A DNA stretch of 64,000 nt, from assembly GCA_050953425.1 (NCBI GenBank), contig JBMNMQ010000006.1, positions 186,001 to 250,000 on the forward strand, in the 5' to 3' direction. How positions within the stretch are numbered: position 1 is the first letter of the stretch; every line of letters begins with the position of its first letter. The notes under the pieces are model-generated. The model worked only from the letters and a program-made list of their open reading frames with translations. It ran no database searches and was not told where the DNA came from. Positions 32,644 through 41,438 of the stretch are shown in pieces. This stretch comes from RUG100 sp050953425 (GTDB taxonomy: Bacteria; Bacillota; Clostridia; Peptostreptococcales; Anaerovoracaceae). Position numbers and translations under genes: made by a program.

Positions 32644-35600
32644 ATGCAAAACCAAAGAACCAAGATCGGTATTTTCGTTATCAGTTTTTTCCTGCTCATC
32701 GGCATGTTCCCTGCGTGGGCCGCTCTGGCGCCGAATTCATCGCCAGACATGACCGCGCAGGCGGCTTCGAACAACACAGTAAACTACACTGTGAGCTGGG
32801 CCTCATCGCCGGAAAACAGCATCGACATCAAATATTCATCATCTGAAAAGAGAGGCTGGGTCTACTACAGCGTCCGCAGCGCCGGCAGCGACGCTCCGAC
32901 AAGCAACGAGATCCTTTCCGAGAACGGCGGCAATAACTGGTTCCCCGCCGGCACCGCGCTGGGAAGAAAGGATGGTTCGCTGACTGTCGACGCGGGTTCC
33001 ACGTCCGCCAAGGACGTCTACCTCGTATTCATGGAATACCCCTCCAGCAGCAATGTCGTTTATGACGTTACGAAGATCAGCCTGCCCGCGCGTTCATCCG
33101 GCGTCACGATCACGGGCACCTCATCAAAAAGCGGATCGGTCTCCTTCAAGGCGGCCCGCAAAGACAGCAGCAATGCGTCGCTCACAGTGACCCCCAGCGT
33201 TTCGGGAACGCTCCACTATATCGTAAAGGGAGATTCCGAAAGCGCTCCAACCAATACGGAACTGCTCAATGCCGCCGGGATCTCCGAATCCGCGAATGTG
33301 ACAAAAACGAGCACGATCCCGCTCGGAGACAACCCGACCGATGCGAAAAAGATATATGTCCTGTACGTTTCGAGCGGCGGGACGCAGATCGGCAGCGGCA
33401 GCATCGATATCGCCGCATATAACACAGGCAGCTATTCGGCGGAAATAAAGAGCGACTCGCTCTATCTCGGGACCGTCACGGACGATTATGAACCGGCCAA
33501 CGTCTCGCAGACAGCGACGATCTCAAACACGGGGGCCGGGACACTGACGTTCTCTGTGGACACCTCAGCTGACGGCTACGATACATTCAGCCAGTACTTC
33601 ACCGTCGACACATCAGGCGCGAAAAACATCGCGTCCGGTTCTGACGGCTCCGTAACCGTCCGTCCGAAGGAAGGGCTCGACCCGGGCACATATTCGGCCT
33701 CGTTCTCCCTGATTGATAAAGTCAGTGACGACAAGACACTGACGCTCGGTCCTGTAAAGGCCCAGATGGTCGTCGTGAAAAAAGGCGACAGCATGCCTGA
33801 CGGCATCAGACCGACACAGGGCGAATATACGCCGGGTTCAGAAAGTCTCGGCGGCGGCACCGACACAAACAAGATCACCATAGACAACAAAGTCGCATAC
33901 TGCGTGAACTATTACTTCAACCTGTCGAACCAGAGCAACACGGTCATGGATAAGATCTACAAAAATAAATTCGGGAAACTCCCGAACGTGACCGCTCAGG
34001 AGATGGACGCCTATACCGGGCTCAATCTCAATGCTGAGACGCTCTACCCGCCGAACAACAACGGTTATACGCCCGTAAAATCCGGCGACCCGGACAGCGA
34101 GACACTCGCGAACGTGAGAAAAGTCCTCTATAACGGCTATGACACCGACGCGGCGGACATCAAGCATAAATACAAGTTCAAACTATTGATCGATTACCGC
34201 AAGGATTACGCGTTCGAGATCGCGACGCAGTGTGCTATCTGGCATTACACGGATAAAAACCGGGACGGCTCGGAGTTGAAGTACAGTGATCTTCAAAATC
34301 ACATCAAGGACATCTATACCACAGTACCGTCCTGGGGCTGGGACGACGTTGAAGAAATCTACAACATCCTCATCGGTAAAGATACGAGCATACAGCTCAA
34401 GGAACCGACGGATGATTTCGAAACAGATCTCTTTGTCGCCGACAACCCGATCAATGGCACCTGGACGCAGAACCTCGTGACGGGCTCCGCGAAGACCGCG
34501 GACGTTTCGATAACGAAGGTCTGGGACGACGAAGGCGACCCGAACGGCAGCAGACCGGGCCCGAGTACATTCAAAAGCTGGCTGCACCTCTACAAAGGAA
34601 CAGTCGACGTAACGTCGATGTACGCCGACAAGCTAACAGTCGTGAGCAACGGCAACAATACATATACGGCGAAATGGTCAGGCCTCCCGGGCGAAGCGGA
34701 TCAGTACAGCATCATTGAAACGATCCCGGATAACAGCATCTATGCAACGTCTCTGCTCGGAAACGCGGTGCAGAACGGAGGCAGCATCACGAACTCCGAC
34801 ACATCCATGGCCGAAACGGAAATCAGCGTTACAAAGACATGGAAAGACAACTCGGACAGCCTTTCCCTCCGCCCGACGCAGGATAATTATAAGAGCTGGC
34901 TCAAACTCTACGCAAACGGGGAAGAAGTGACAGACGCGGAAGCGGCCGTCACAGGCTCCGGCGACTCGTGGACTGTCACATATACAGAACTCCCGAAGTA
35001 CGATTCGCAGCATCAGGAGATCGTGTACACCGTCGGAGAAAATATACCGGACGGCGCGAAATACAGCGCGAGCTACGGCAGCGGCGCGGAAGCAGCTTCT
35101 GACGGAGGCGTGATCGTTAACACGCTCACGGACACGACATCCGTGACCGTCACGAAGGCGTGGCAGGACGCGGACGGAACGATCAATGCTCCGGACGGAG
35201 CGTCGGTCACACTGACACTGTGTGAAAACGGCATTGCTTCGAGCAGGACGATAACGCTCAACGGAACTGCCGACTCGAACGGCGAATCGGCCGCGTGGAC
35301 GGCTGAATGGTCGGATCTCCCGAAATACGACAGCGACGGCACCGTGATAAGCTACTCGGTCTACGAATCGAGCGGCCCCGCGGGATTCATATGCAGCAAT
35401 GCGTCCGCGGGCACGGCGCTTGACGCATCCGGCAGTGACCCTACGATCACGAATACGGAGATCGGCACGGCTTCCGTGTCTCTCAACGCCAGAAAGGTGT
35501 TCAGCGGAGGCACGCTTGCAGGGGACGATTTCGAGTTCAAACTCGAAAAACTCGAGAACGGAACATATTCGACCGTTGAAACGAAGCGGAACGACGCGTC

Positions 35601-38600
35601 CGGCTCCGTATCATTCGATGCGATCGATTACAAATACAGCGACGCCGGCAAGACGTATACTTACAGAATCACCGAAACCGACGAAAAGAAAAGCGGCATC
35701 AAGTATGATACGACTGTCTACCGCGTGAGCGTCTCCGTGAAAAGAGACGGCGCGGCGCTGACCGCGACGCCGACATATGAGAAGAGCACGGACGGCGGGT
35801 CTACGTGGTCGCCTGTGACCGAGATGATCTTCTCGAATACCAATACGAATACCAAGAGCACGAAATGGCATCTGGAAGCGCAGAAGAGCACGACGGACAA
35901 CAGCGCAGTGCCTGAGGGCGCATTCGTATTCCAGATCTACGATGGGATGGGCAATCCCTGCTATCTGACAGCTGAGGGCAAGATCACGAACCAGGCGGAC
36001 GGCAATATGCCGCTCACGGCGACAAACGACGCGAACGGGAATATAGTTTTCCCGGAAGTGACAGCGACGGAAGCGCAGACGGCGACGACTTACACGATGA
36101 AAGAAGTCGGCTTCAGCAGCGATAAATATGCCTCTGAATGGGTCGCGCCTGATCTCTCGACGGGATTCAATGCGGTCGTAACTGTCACAAAGGACAGTTC
36201 CGGAAACCTCAGCGCTGATATCAATTACGGCAGCACCACTCCTGAATTCCGGAATACCCGTAAAGATGTCGGGCTGCATCTGCAGAAGAACTGGAGCGGA
36301 GTCAGCAGCGATGACCAGCCGGATTCGGCCACGTTCGTTGTGACGCGAAAGACAGCGGATGAAACGGAATACAGCGATGCCGTTGAAGACGGCGAAACAG
36401 TCACAGTAACTCTGACTAAATCAGACGGCTGGAAGGGAGACGTCGGGGGCCTTTCCGCGGTAAACGGCAGCGGAGAAGAGTATACTTACAGCGTCCGCGA
36501 GACGGGATTCTCGAAAAACGGCCAGTCCGTCACACTGAATTTCAGTGTTGAGACCGCCGCGGGCGATGACACGGTCAATAACAGTACGGTCATAAAGAAT
36601 GTCACTGTCACGAACAGCCGCAGCACCGAGACCGTAAACATCCCTGTAACTAAGACATGGGCGGACGGCGTATCGGCCGACGGAGTGCCGGGCAAGAGCA
36701 TAACTGTTATCCTTAAACAGAACGGCACGGCCTTCGGCAGCGCGGTGCTCACGGCGAGCGACGATGTCAGCAGCAACTGGAAGCACACATTCAGTGATCT
36801 CGACAAGTACGCCCCGGACGGCAGCGAGTACGAATACACTGTAGAAGAATCCGGCGACCGCTACGACAGCACGGTAACGCGCGTCAGCGAAACCGACATC
36901 GAGCAGGGATTTACTATAAGCAATGCAAAGAGTCCTAAAAAGATAGATATCCCTGTAACGAAAGAATGGGCGGCAGGAGTCACAGGCGACAGCGTCACTG
37001 TCGTCCTGAAACGCGACGGCAGGCAGGTCGGCGATCCTGTCACGCTCAGCGCGAACGCGTCGGACCCGGATAACAACTGGAAACACACATTCACGGATCT
37101 CGACAAGTATGCGGAAGACGGGCATGAATACTTCTATACCGTCGAGGAAAGGAACAGCAATTACACGCCTGTCGTGAGCATGAACGATCCGCTCGATATA
37201 GAGGCGGGATTCACGATAACAAACGACAGATCCGACGCAAAGATCTCGATCCCTGTCGTGAAAAAATGGGCTGGCGGCGCCGACAAAGGCAGCGCGACTG
37301 TCATCCTGAAGCGCGGAGAAACCCAGGTCGGGGAAACTGTCACGCTCAATAAAGACAACAACTGGAGTTACCTGTTCAAGGATCTCGACAAATATGACAG
37401 CAGCGGGAATGAATACGAATACACTGTCAAAGAGAAAGAAACTGAACCCGGATTCATATCCGAGGTAACGCGCGCCGACGCAGACGACACTGTCAAAGAC
37501 ATCACCAAAGGATTCATCGTCACGAATACGCTGAACGATGAAAAGATAGACATCCCTGTTGAGAAGAAATGGGCCGAGGGCGTGAGCGGCGAAAGCGCGA
37601 CGGTCATTCTCAAACAGGATGGTGAGCAGCTGGGCGACGCCGTGACGCTGAAAGAAGATTCCGACAGCAGCAAGAGCTGGAAGCACACTTTCACGGAACT
37701 GCCTAAATACGCCGCGGACGGGCATGAATACACGTATACCGTCGAGGAAACGAACAACAACTACAAGAAGACGGTGAAGGCCAATGACGAAAACGATGTC
37801 ACGAAGGGCTTCACGATTACCAACGAGCAAAGTACAGAAAAGATCAGCATCCCTGTCGAGAAGAAGTGGGCCGAGGGCGTCAGCGGCGAAAGCGCGACGG
37901 TCATTCTCAAACAGGACGACAAGCAGCTGGGCGACGCCGTGACGCTGAAAGAAGATTCCGACAGCAGCAAGAGCTGGAAGCACACTTTCACGGAACTGCC
38001 TAAATACGCCGCGGACGGGCATGAATACAAGTATACCGTCGAAGAAACGAACAACAATTACAAAGCAACCGTAACGCTCAAAGACGAAAACGACATCACC
38101 AAGGGCTTCACGATCACCAACGAACAAAGTGAGGAAAAGGTTGATATTCCGGTTGAGAAAAAGTGGGCGAAAGGCGTGACGGGCGACCATGCCGTGATCG
38201 TACTCATCCGCAACGGGAAGAAGACGGAACAGGCACTCAACCTCACTGAAAAAAACAACTGGAAAGGAACGTTCAGCGGTCTCGACAAATACGACAAGAG
38301 CGGAAAGCTCATCCGGTACAAGGTGACGGAGGAAACGTCGAACTACAAGTATCGCATTAAATCCGACGGCCAGGGCGGGTTCACGGTTACGAACTACGCC
38401 GAGTCGACCTACAAACCGACGCATTCCGATTCCAACGGAGGAAAGAACGGAAACAACGGAGGCAGCAGCAGCGGCGGCAGCGGCGGCTTCCCGCTGACCG
38501 GCGACCCGTCGACGATGCTCGCATACCTGCTGGCAGCGGGCGGAGCGGCACTGGCAATGGGACTGCTTTTGAAGAGACGGAAGAACCGTGTGAACAAGGA

Positions 38601-38610
38601 GCAGGAATAA
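32644..38610 (+). CDS. Giant cell-wall adhesin: thioester domain, about eleven Cna_B-type repeats, sortase signal
   Basis: 1,988 residues. A signal peptide ends near residue 30 (MFPAWA-ALA). Ig-like beta domains fill about 45-380. Residues of about 400-600 read as a thioester domain: VAYCVN with C420 and EIATQCAIWHYTD with Q529, the Cys/Gln pair that forms the internal thioester used for covalent adhesion. From about 615, Cna_B-type repeats follow (VTKVWDD, VTKTWKDN, IPVTKEWA, IPVEKKWAEG), each closing with YTVEE, which supplies the Glu of isopeptide-bonded folds; one fimbrial-type domain (ARKVFSGGTLAGDDFEF, about 950-1075) interrupts them. A Gly/Ser-rich spacer, FPLTGD (F1949-D1954), a hydrophobic segment and KRRKNR form a sortase signal. 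AGAGGGAAAG precedes the ATG. Confidence 0.92.
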   Translation: MQNQRTKIGIFVISFFLLIGMFPAWAALAPNSSPDMTAQAASNNTVNYTVSWASSPENSIDIKYSSSEKRGWVYYSVRSAGSDAPTSNEILSENGGNNWFPAGTALGRKDGSLTVDAGSTSAKDVYLVFMEYPSSSNVVYDVTKISLPARSSGVTITGTSSKSGSVSFKAARKDSSNASLTVTPSVSGTLHYIVKGDSESAPTNTELLNAAGISESANVTKTSTIPLGDNPTDAKKIYVLYVSSGGTQIGSGSIDIAAYNTGSYSAEIKSDSLYLGTVTDDYEPANVSQTATISNTGAGTLTFSVDTSADGYDTFSQYFTVDTSGAKNIASGSDGSVTVRPKEGLDPGTYSASFSLIDKVSDDKTLTLGPVKAQMVVVKKGDSMPDGIRPTQGEYTPGSESLGGGTDTNKITIDNKVAYCVNYYFNLSNQSNTVMDKIYKNKFGKLPNVTAQEMDAYTGLNLNAETLYPPNNNGYTPVKSGDPDSETLANVRKVLYNGYDTDAADIKHKYKFKLLIDYRKDYAFEIATQCAIWHYTDKNRDGSELKYSDLQNHIKDIYTTVPSWGWDDVEEIYNILIGKDTSIQLKEPTDDFETDLFVADNPINGTWTQNLVTGSAKTADVSITKVWDDEGDPNGSRPGPSTFKSWLHLYKGTVDVTSMYADKLTVVSNGNNTYTAKWSGLPGEADQYSIIETIPDNSIYATSLLGNAVQNGGSITNSDTSMAETEISVTKTWKDNSDSLSLRPTQDNYKSWLKLYANGEEVTDAEAAVTGSGDSWTVTYTELPKYDSQHQEIVYTVGENIPDGAKYSASYGSGAEAASDGGVIVNTLTDTTSVTVTKAWQDADGTINAPDGASVTLTLCENGIASSRTITLNGTADSNGESAAWTAEWSDLPKYDSDGTVISYSVYESSGPAGFICSNASAGTALDASGSDPTITNTEIGTASVSLNARKVFSGGTLAGDDFEFKLEKLENGTYSTVETKRNDASGSVSFDAIDYKYSDAGKTYTYRITETDEKKSGIKYDTTVYRVSVSVKRDGAALTATPTYEKSTDGGSTWSPVTEMIFSNTNTNTKSTKWHLEAQKSTTDNSAVPEGAFVFQIYDGMGNPCYLTAEGKITNQADGNMPLTATNDANGNIVFPEVTATEAQTATTYTMKEVGFSSDKYASEWVAPDLSTGFNAVVTVTKDSSGNLSADINYGSTTPEFRNTRKDVGLHLQKNWSGVSSDDQPDSATFVVTRKTADETEYSDAVEDGETVTVTLTKSDGWKGDVGGLSAVNGSGEEYTYSVRETGFSKNGQSVTLNFSVETAAGDDTVNNSTVIKNVTVTNSRSTETVNIPVTKTWADGVSADGVPGKSITVILKQNGTAFGSAVLTASDDVSSNWKHTFSDLDKYAPDGSEYEYTVEESGDRYDSTVTRVSETDIEQGFTISNAKSPKKIDIPVTKEWAAGVTGDSVTVVLKRDGRQVGDPVTLSANASDPDNNWKHTFTDLDKYAEDGHEYFYTVEERNSNYTPVVSMNDPLDIEAGFTITNDRSDAKISIPVVKKWAGGADKGSATVILKRGETQVGETVTLNKDNNWSYLFKDLDKYDSSGNEYEYTVKEKETEPGFISEVTRADADDTVKDITKGFIVTNTLNDEKIDIPVEKKWAEGVSGESATVILKQDGEQLGDAVTLKEDSDSSKSWKHTFTELPKYAADGHEYTYTVEETNNNYKKTVKANDENDVTKGFTITNEQSTEKISIPVEKKWAEGVSGESATVILKQDDKQLGDAVTLKEDSDSSKSWKHTFTELPKYAADGHEYKYTVEETNNNYKATVTLKDENDITKGFTITNEQSEEKVDIPVEKKWAKGVTGDHAVIVLIRNGKKTEQALNLTEKNNWKGTFSGLDKYDKSGKLIRYKVTEETSNYKYRIKSDGQGGFTVTNYAESTYKPTHSDSNGGKNGNNGGSSSGGSGGFPLTGDPSTMLAYLLAAGGAALAMGLLLKRRKNRVNKEQE
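37558..38151 (+). repeat. Two nearly identical 297-bp Cna_B repeat units
   Basis: The units beginning at 37561 and 37858 (period 297 bp, 99 residues) are almost identical at the DNA level, including synonymous positions, whereas the other repeats of the gene have drifted. This marks a recent duplication inside the coding sequence. Confidence 0.85.
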
Positions 38611-38690
38611 ACCGATCATCGGTCAGCTGTGATAAAAGTACAGTCGTTCAGCAGGAAGTTCCTGCTTCAGACTGAGTAATGCAAAGCGAG

Positions 38691-38731
38691 CTGCCGTGGC
38701 AGAGAACGTTCTCCCGCCGCGGCAGTTTTTT
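38691..38731 (+). terminator. Rho-independent terminator after the adhesin
   Basis: CTGCCGTGG pairs with CCGCGGCAG (one G-T pair) around an inner GAGAACGTTCTC, followed by TTTTTT. Confidence 0.75.
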
Positions 38732-38999
38732 ACGCGGCACAAACAAGAAAATTCTGCGTCAATTATGCAGAAACTATTGACGAAAAGGGACCTGCTTCGT
38801 AAGATGTGCGGAGGTGGAAAGGAAACCTTCCCTGCCTTTTCGGCGGATGCAGTGCAGGACTGCGTGTCTGCAGAGCAGTACGGCGGCAGGCGATGCGACG
38901 GAACCGCGTTCGGAGTGAGGAGCGCGGCAGAACTGCTGCTGGGGGATAGAAGCTTGCAGAAAGGCGGTATGGAAGGTCTGGAAAAGGGGAATGGATATC
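38732..38999. other. Leader region of the small anchored protein, no gene called
   Basis: A plus-strand frame (38696-39265) crosses both the terminator and the small gene in another frame and has no homology I recognise, so I reject it. The stretch has GC-rich hairpins (GGAAAGGAAACCTTCC at about 38816-38831) but no riboswitch I can name. Confidence 0.35.
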
Positions 39000-39206
39000 A
39001 TGAGGCAGAAACGATTTACGGCTGTAATGCTGGTGCTGCAGGCGGTGCTGCTTCCTGCCGGTGCCTCGGCCGGCACGGCCGGGGCGGCTTCCACGGCGGC
39101 TGTGCAGACCGGAGATCTATCGCATCCAGGGCTGCTCATCATCATCCTGCTGATCGCCGGCATCACCATTGCCGCTGCCGCCGTCGGCCGCAGCAAACAG
39201 GACTGA
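39000..39206 (+). CDS. Small exported protein with a sortase-like C-terminal signal
   Basis: 68 residues from ATG 39000 (GGGG 10 bases upstream); ATG 38991 is too close to that site. A signal peptide (RQKRFTAVMLVLQAVLLPAGASA) is followed by only about 15 residues, then VQTGD, a hydrophobic segment (LLIIILLIAGITIAAAA) and GRSKQD. This is the layout of a sortase substrate with a non-canonical xQTGD motif, or a two-pass small membrane protein. It directly follows the giant adhesin. A mature exposed part of about 15 residues would be unusually short. I recognise no family. Confidence 0.55.
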   Translation: MRQKRFTAVMLVLQAVLLPAGASAGTAGAASTAAVQTGDLSHPGLLIIILLIAGITIAAAAVGRSKQD

Positions 39207-39279
39207 AACGGCAACGGAAGAACTGTTTCTCAAAATCTGGCAGTTTCGGGAAAGTTTTTACCTGAAAATCGGTATAATA

Positions 39280-39311
39280 AAAGCCTTGAAATTTAATGTT
39301 TCAAGGCTTTA
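39280..39311. terminator. Bidirectional terminator between the small gene and the tRNA pair
   Basis: AAAGCCTTGAAA and TTTCAAGGCTTT form a 12-bp stem around TTTAATG. A-rich and T-rich flanks on both sides let it work for the plus-strand gene and for the minus-strand tRNAs. Confidence 0.75.
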
Positions 39312-39315
39312 TTAA

Positions 39316-39391
39316 TGGTGGAGCATACGGGGCTCGAACCCGTGACCTCTTGACTGCCAGTCAAACGCGCTCCCAGCTGCGCTAATGCCCC
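39316..39391 (-). tRNA. tRNA-Ala (anticodon GGC)
   Basis: 76 nt with encoded CCA. Acceptor GGGGCAT/ATGCTCC (one G-T), D arm AGCGCAGCTGGGAGCGC, anticodon loop CTGGCAG, T loop GTTCGAGC. Confidence 0.93.
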
Positions 39392-39393
39392 AT

Positions 39394-39469
39394 TGGAGCT
39401 ACTCGCCGGAGTCGAACCGGCCACCTGCACGTTACGAATGTGCTGCTCTACCGGATGAGCTAGAGTAGC
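39394..39469 (-). tRNA. tRNA-Thr (anticodon CGT)
   Basis: 76 nt with encoded CCA, two bases upstream of tRNA-Ala, so cotranscribed. Acceptor GCTACTC/GAGTAGC; anticodon loop TTCGTAA. The base pair closing the anticodon loop (A31-C39) looks mismatched. Confidence 0.9.
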
Positions 39470-39695
39470 ATGCAATAGCTATTTTACCCGCTGACGGTAG
39501 TTTCGTCAAGGGAAAAAGCGAAAAAATCGATGCCGCGGGGGCGGGACGAGAGGAGGCGCTTTTTTTGCGGTTCCGCCCGGATTTTCCGCCGTGATGCGCT
39601 CCGGCCGCCCGGCTCGGCAGGCTTTCCGTTCGTCCTGTCCGGCGGGCTTTCCGACGGTCGTTCAACGCCGCCGCTGCCGTCGCTGCGGAAAGAGG
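39470..39695. other. Intergenic region, no gene seen
   Basis: GC-rich DNA upstream of the tRNA pair and downstream of the CoA-binding protein gene. Frames on both strands lack ribosome sites and recognisable sequence. No clear tRNA promoter could be assigned. Confidence 0.35.
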
Positions 39696-39725
39696 AAAAC
39701 CCGCGGACGGGAAACAGTCCGCGGG
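39696..39725 (-). terminator. Terminator of the CoA-binding protein gene
   Basis: CCCGCGGAC (39700-39708) and GTCCGCGGG (39717-39725) form a 9-bp stem. On the minus strand TTTTCC follows. Confidence 0.8.
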
Positions 39726-39752
39726 TAAGTCTTTTCTGGTTCAGGCTGCGGA

Positions 39753-40112
39753 TCAGTCGTTCTTGTATTCGCGCAGTCCCACCAGCAGGCAGCCTTCCAT
39801 GTAGGGAATGTTGTTTGCCTTGAAGTAGTCTGTCAGTTCGGTGCTTTCCGCACCGGGCTGGATGACAACCGTTTTGAAGTCCTTCTTGCATTCCTTCATC
39901 AGCTGCAGGCCTCTGGCGGGGTTGATGCAGAGATCGATGACATCGATATCACCGTCTACATCGTTGATGGACGGCAGTTCTTTGCCGACCGCGCTGACAT
40001 GATAGCCTTTCTTCAGCATCTTGCGCTTGATCTTGTGAGCATATTTGTTCTCGTTCAGTGTGTCACCGACGACGACAAAATTCTTCTGATCCATTACATC
40101 CTTAAGATTCAT
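39753..40112 (-). CDS. CoA-binding domain protein (YccU-like)
   Basis: 119 residues from ATG 40112, which has GGAGG 7 bases upstream; the ATG at 40130 does not. KNFVVVGDTLNENKYAHKI is the start of the Rossmann fold, and VIDLCINPARGLQLM and VVIQPGAESTELTDYF match the CoA_binding_2 family, single-domain relatives of succinyl-CoA synthetase alpha. Family function is poorly known. A monocistronic unit with its own terminator. Confidence 0.85.
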   Translation of the reverse strand: MNLKDVMDQKNFVVVGDTLNENKYAHKIKRKMLKKGYHVSAVGKELPSINDVDGDIDVIDLCINPARGLQLMKECKKDFKTVVIQPGAESTELTDYFKANNIPYMEGCLLVGLREYKND

Positions 40113-40226
40113 GCTCATACCTCCAGTCATTGATATTGCTTCCTGATTCTATTATAACCCGAATCCGGCCGCCGCAAGCGCTAAATTTGAAAATAATTTC
40201 CCGCTCTTCAGTCGCTTCCCCGCCTG

Positions 40227-40235
40227 TGATATAAT
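40227..40235 (+). promoter_or_regulatory. Extended -10 promoter of the alpha/beta hydrolase gene
   Basis: TGATATAAT (TGn-TATAAT) lies 71 bases ahead of ATG 40307. No good -35 is seen, as expected for an extended -10. Confidence 0.5.
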
Positions 40236-40306
40236 GAAGGTGCGGCCGGGCGGGAAATCCGGCCGGCCGCGAGGACAAACGTCGGTGAAAAGAGAGAGGT
40301 GAGAGT

Positions 40307-41068
40307 ATGAAAACGGAATGGCTGCCGGGAAAAAACGGCTATGAGATTCCGTACTGGCGTCGGTTTACCGGCGCAGAAGCGCAGGTGCTCATTGTCAGTC
40401 ACGGATTTGGCAGCAGCAAGCAGAGCCCGACCGCGGGCATGCTGCTGGAAGGTATGCCGCAGCACGGCATCGGTGTCATCGCTTATGACTTTCCCAATCA
40501 CGGCGAGAGCAAAGCGGGTCCCGACGGGCTGCTGGTGGAAAACTGCATTCGCGATCTCGCCTCCGTGGAAGAATTCGCGGCCGAACAGTGCCCGCAGGCG
40601 GAGATCCTCTACTTTTCCTCCAGCTTCGGCGGCTTCATCAATCTGCAGTACCTCTCCTTCTGTTCGCATCGCGGCACCAGATCGTTTCTGCGCAGCTGCG
40701 CGGTGAACATGCCCGAGTTGTTTCGCGACCCGACGAAGGAGCAGGTCAAGGAACTGGTGCGCACCGGCTACGCGACCATCGAGCACGAACCGCCCCTCGT
40801 CGTTTCCCGCGAGTTTGTCGGCGATATCCTCGACCGCGATCTGATGCAGCTGTATCGTCCCGGCCGGACGGAGGTGGAGATGGTGCATGGCGCCGCCGAC
40901 GAGACGATCGATCCGCAGGCCGCACAGGCCTTTGCGCAGCATTTTTCGATCCCGCTGACGATGGTGCCGGGTGCCGGTCACAGGCTGATGGACAAGGGGC
41001 AGCCGGAGTACGTCTTTGATCTGGCATTGAAAATGTTTCAGCGAAAGGCCTCAAAACCACAAAAGTGA
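40307..41068 (+). CDS. Alpha/beta hydrolase (serine hydrolase of lipase/esterase type)
   Basis: 253 residues. VLIVSHGFGSSKQS holds the oxyanion-hole HG. IGVIAYDFPNHGESKAG is the usual strand and turn. The nucleophile elbow reads SSSFGG in place of GxSxG. HGAADETID supplies the acid and GAGHRL the catalytic His, in the right order for a full triad. No signal peptide, so cytoplasmic. It resembles the DUF/hydrolase-4 group acting on short acyl esters; the substrate is unknown. GAGAGGTGAGAG precedes ATG 40307. Confidence 0.85.
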   Translation: MKTEWLPGKNGYEIPYWRRFTGAEAQVLIVSHGFGSSKQSPTAGMLLEGMPQHGIGVIAYDFPNHGESKAGPDGLLVENCIRDLASVEEFAAEQCPQAEILYFSSSFGGFINLQYLSFCSHRGTRSFLRSCAVNMPELFRDPTKEQVKELVRTGYATIEHEPPLVVSREFVGDILDRDLMQLYRPGRTEVEMVHGAADETIDPQAAQAFAQHFSIPLTMVPGAGHRLMDKGQPEYVFDLALKMFQRKASKPQK

Positions 41069-41089
41069 GGTTCAAAATACAAAAAAAGC

Positions 41090-41118
41090 TTGCAGTCCGG
41101 TGAGTGAATCGCTATAAT
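41090..41118 (+). promoter_or_regulatory. Promoter of tRNA-Pro
   Basis: TTGCAG (41090-41095), 17-base spacer, TATAAT (41113-41118); the tRNA starts 24 bases later. Confidence 0.8.
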
Positions 41119-41141
41119 AGTTATTGCGCTGAAAAAATTGT

Positions 41142-41218
41142 CGGGACGTGGCGCAGCTTGGTAGCGCGACTGCTTCGGGAGTAGTAGGCCGCAGGTTCAA
41201 ATCCTGTCGTCCCGACCA
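41142..41218 (+). tRNA. tRNA-Pro (anticodon CGG)
   Basis: 77 nt with encoded CCA. Acceptor CGGGACG/CGTCCCG, anticodon loop TTCGGGA, T loop GTTCAAAT. It has its own promoter and a downstream terminator. Confidence 0.95.
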
Positions 41219-41256
41219 TTCTTGCAGATAACAGCTCAGGACGCTTGGGTATATCC

Positions 41257-41279
41257 ACGGCCTGGGCCGTTTTGTTTTT
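41257..41279 (+). terminator. Terminator of tRNA-Pro
   Basis: ACGGC and GCCGT pair around CTGG, followed by TTTGTTTTT, 39 bases past the tRNA. Confidence 0.65.
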
Positions 41280-41438
41280 CGACATCGGCATGTGTGAAAG
41301 CGGCTGCCGCCCGCGGCCTGGCCGGCACGGGCTGCCTGTCGGCCGAGACGGCCGCGCACGCCGCGGAGCCGTCTGTGCGTACCGCGGCACGGGCAGCTGC
41401 GAACGCGCCATGGTCGGCGGACATACAGGGAGATGACC

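Noticed and set aside
38696..39265. A 189-codon plus-strand frame over the adhesin terminator
   Set aside because: It begins inside a terminator hairpin and overlaps the better-supported small exported protein in another frame.
39316..41218. Integrated element next to the tRNA genes
   Set aside because: No integrase, no repeated tRNA 3' end and no phage-type genes are present around tRNA-Ala, tRNA-Thr or tRNA-Pro.
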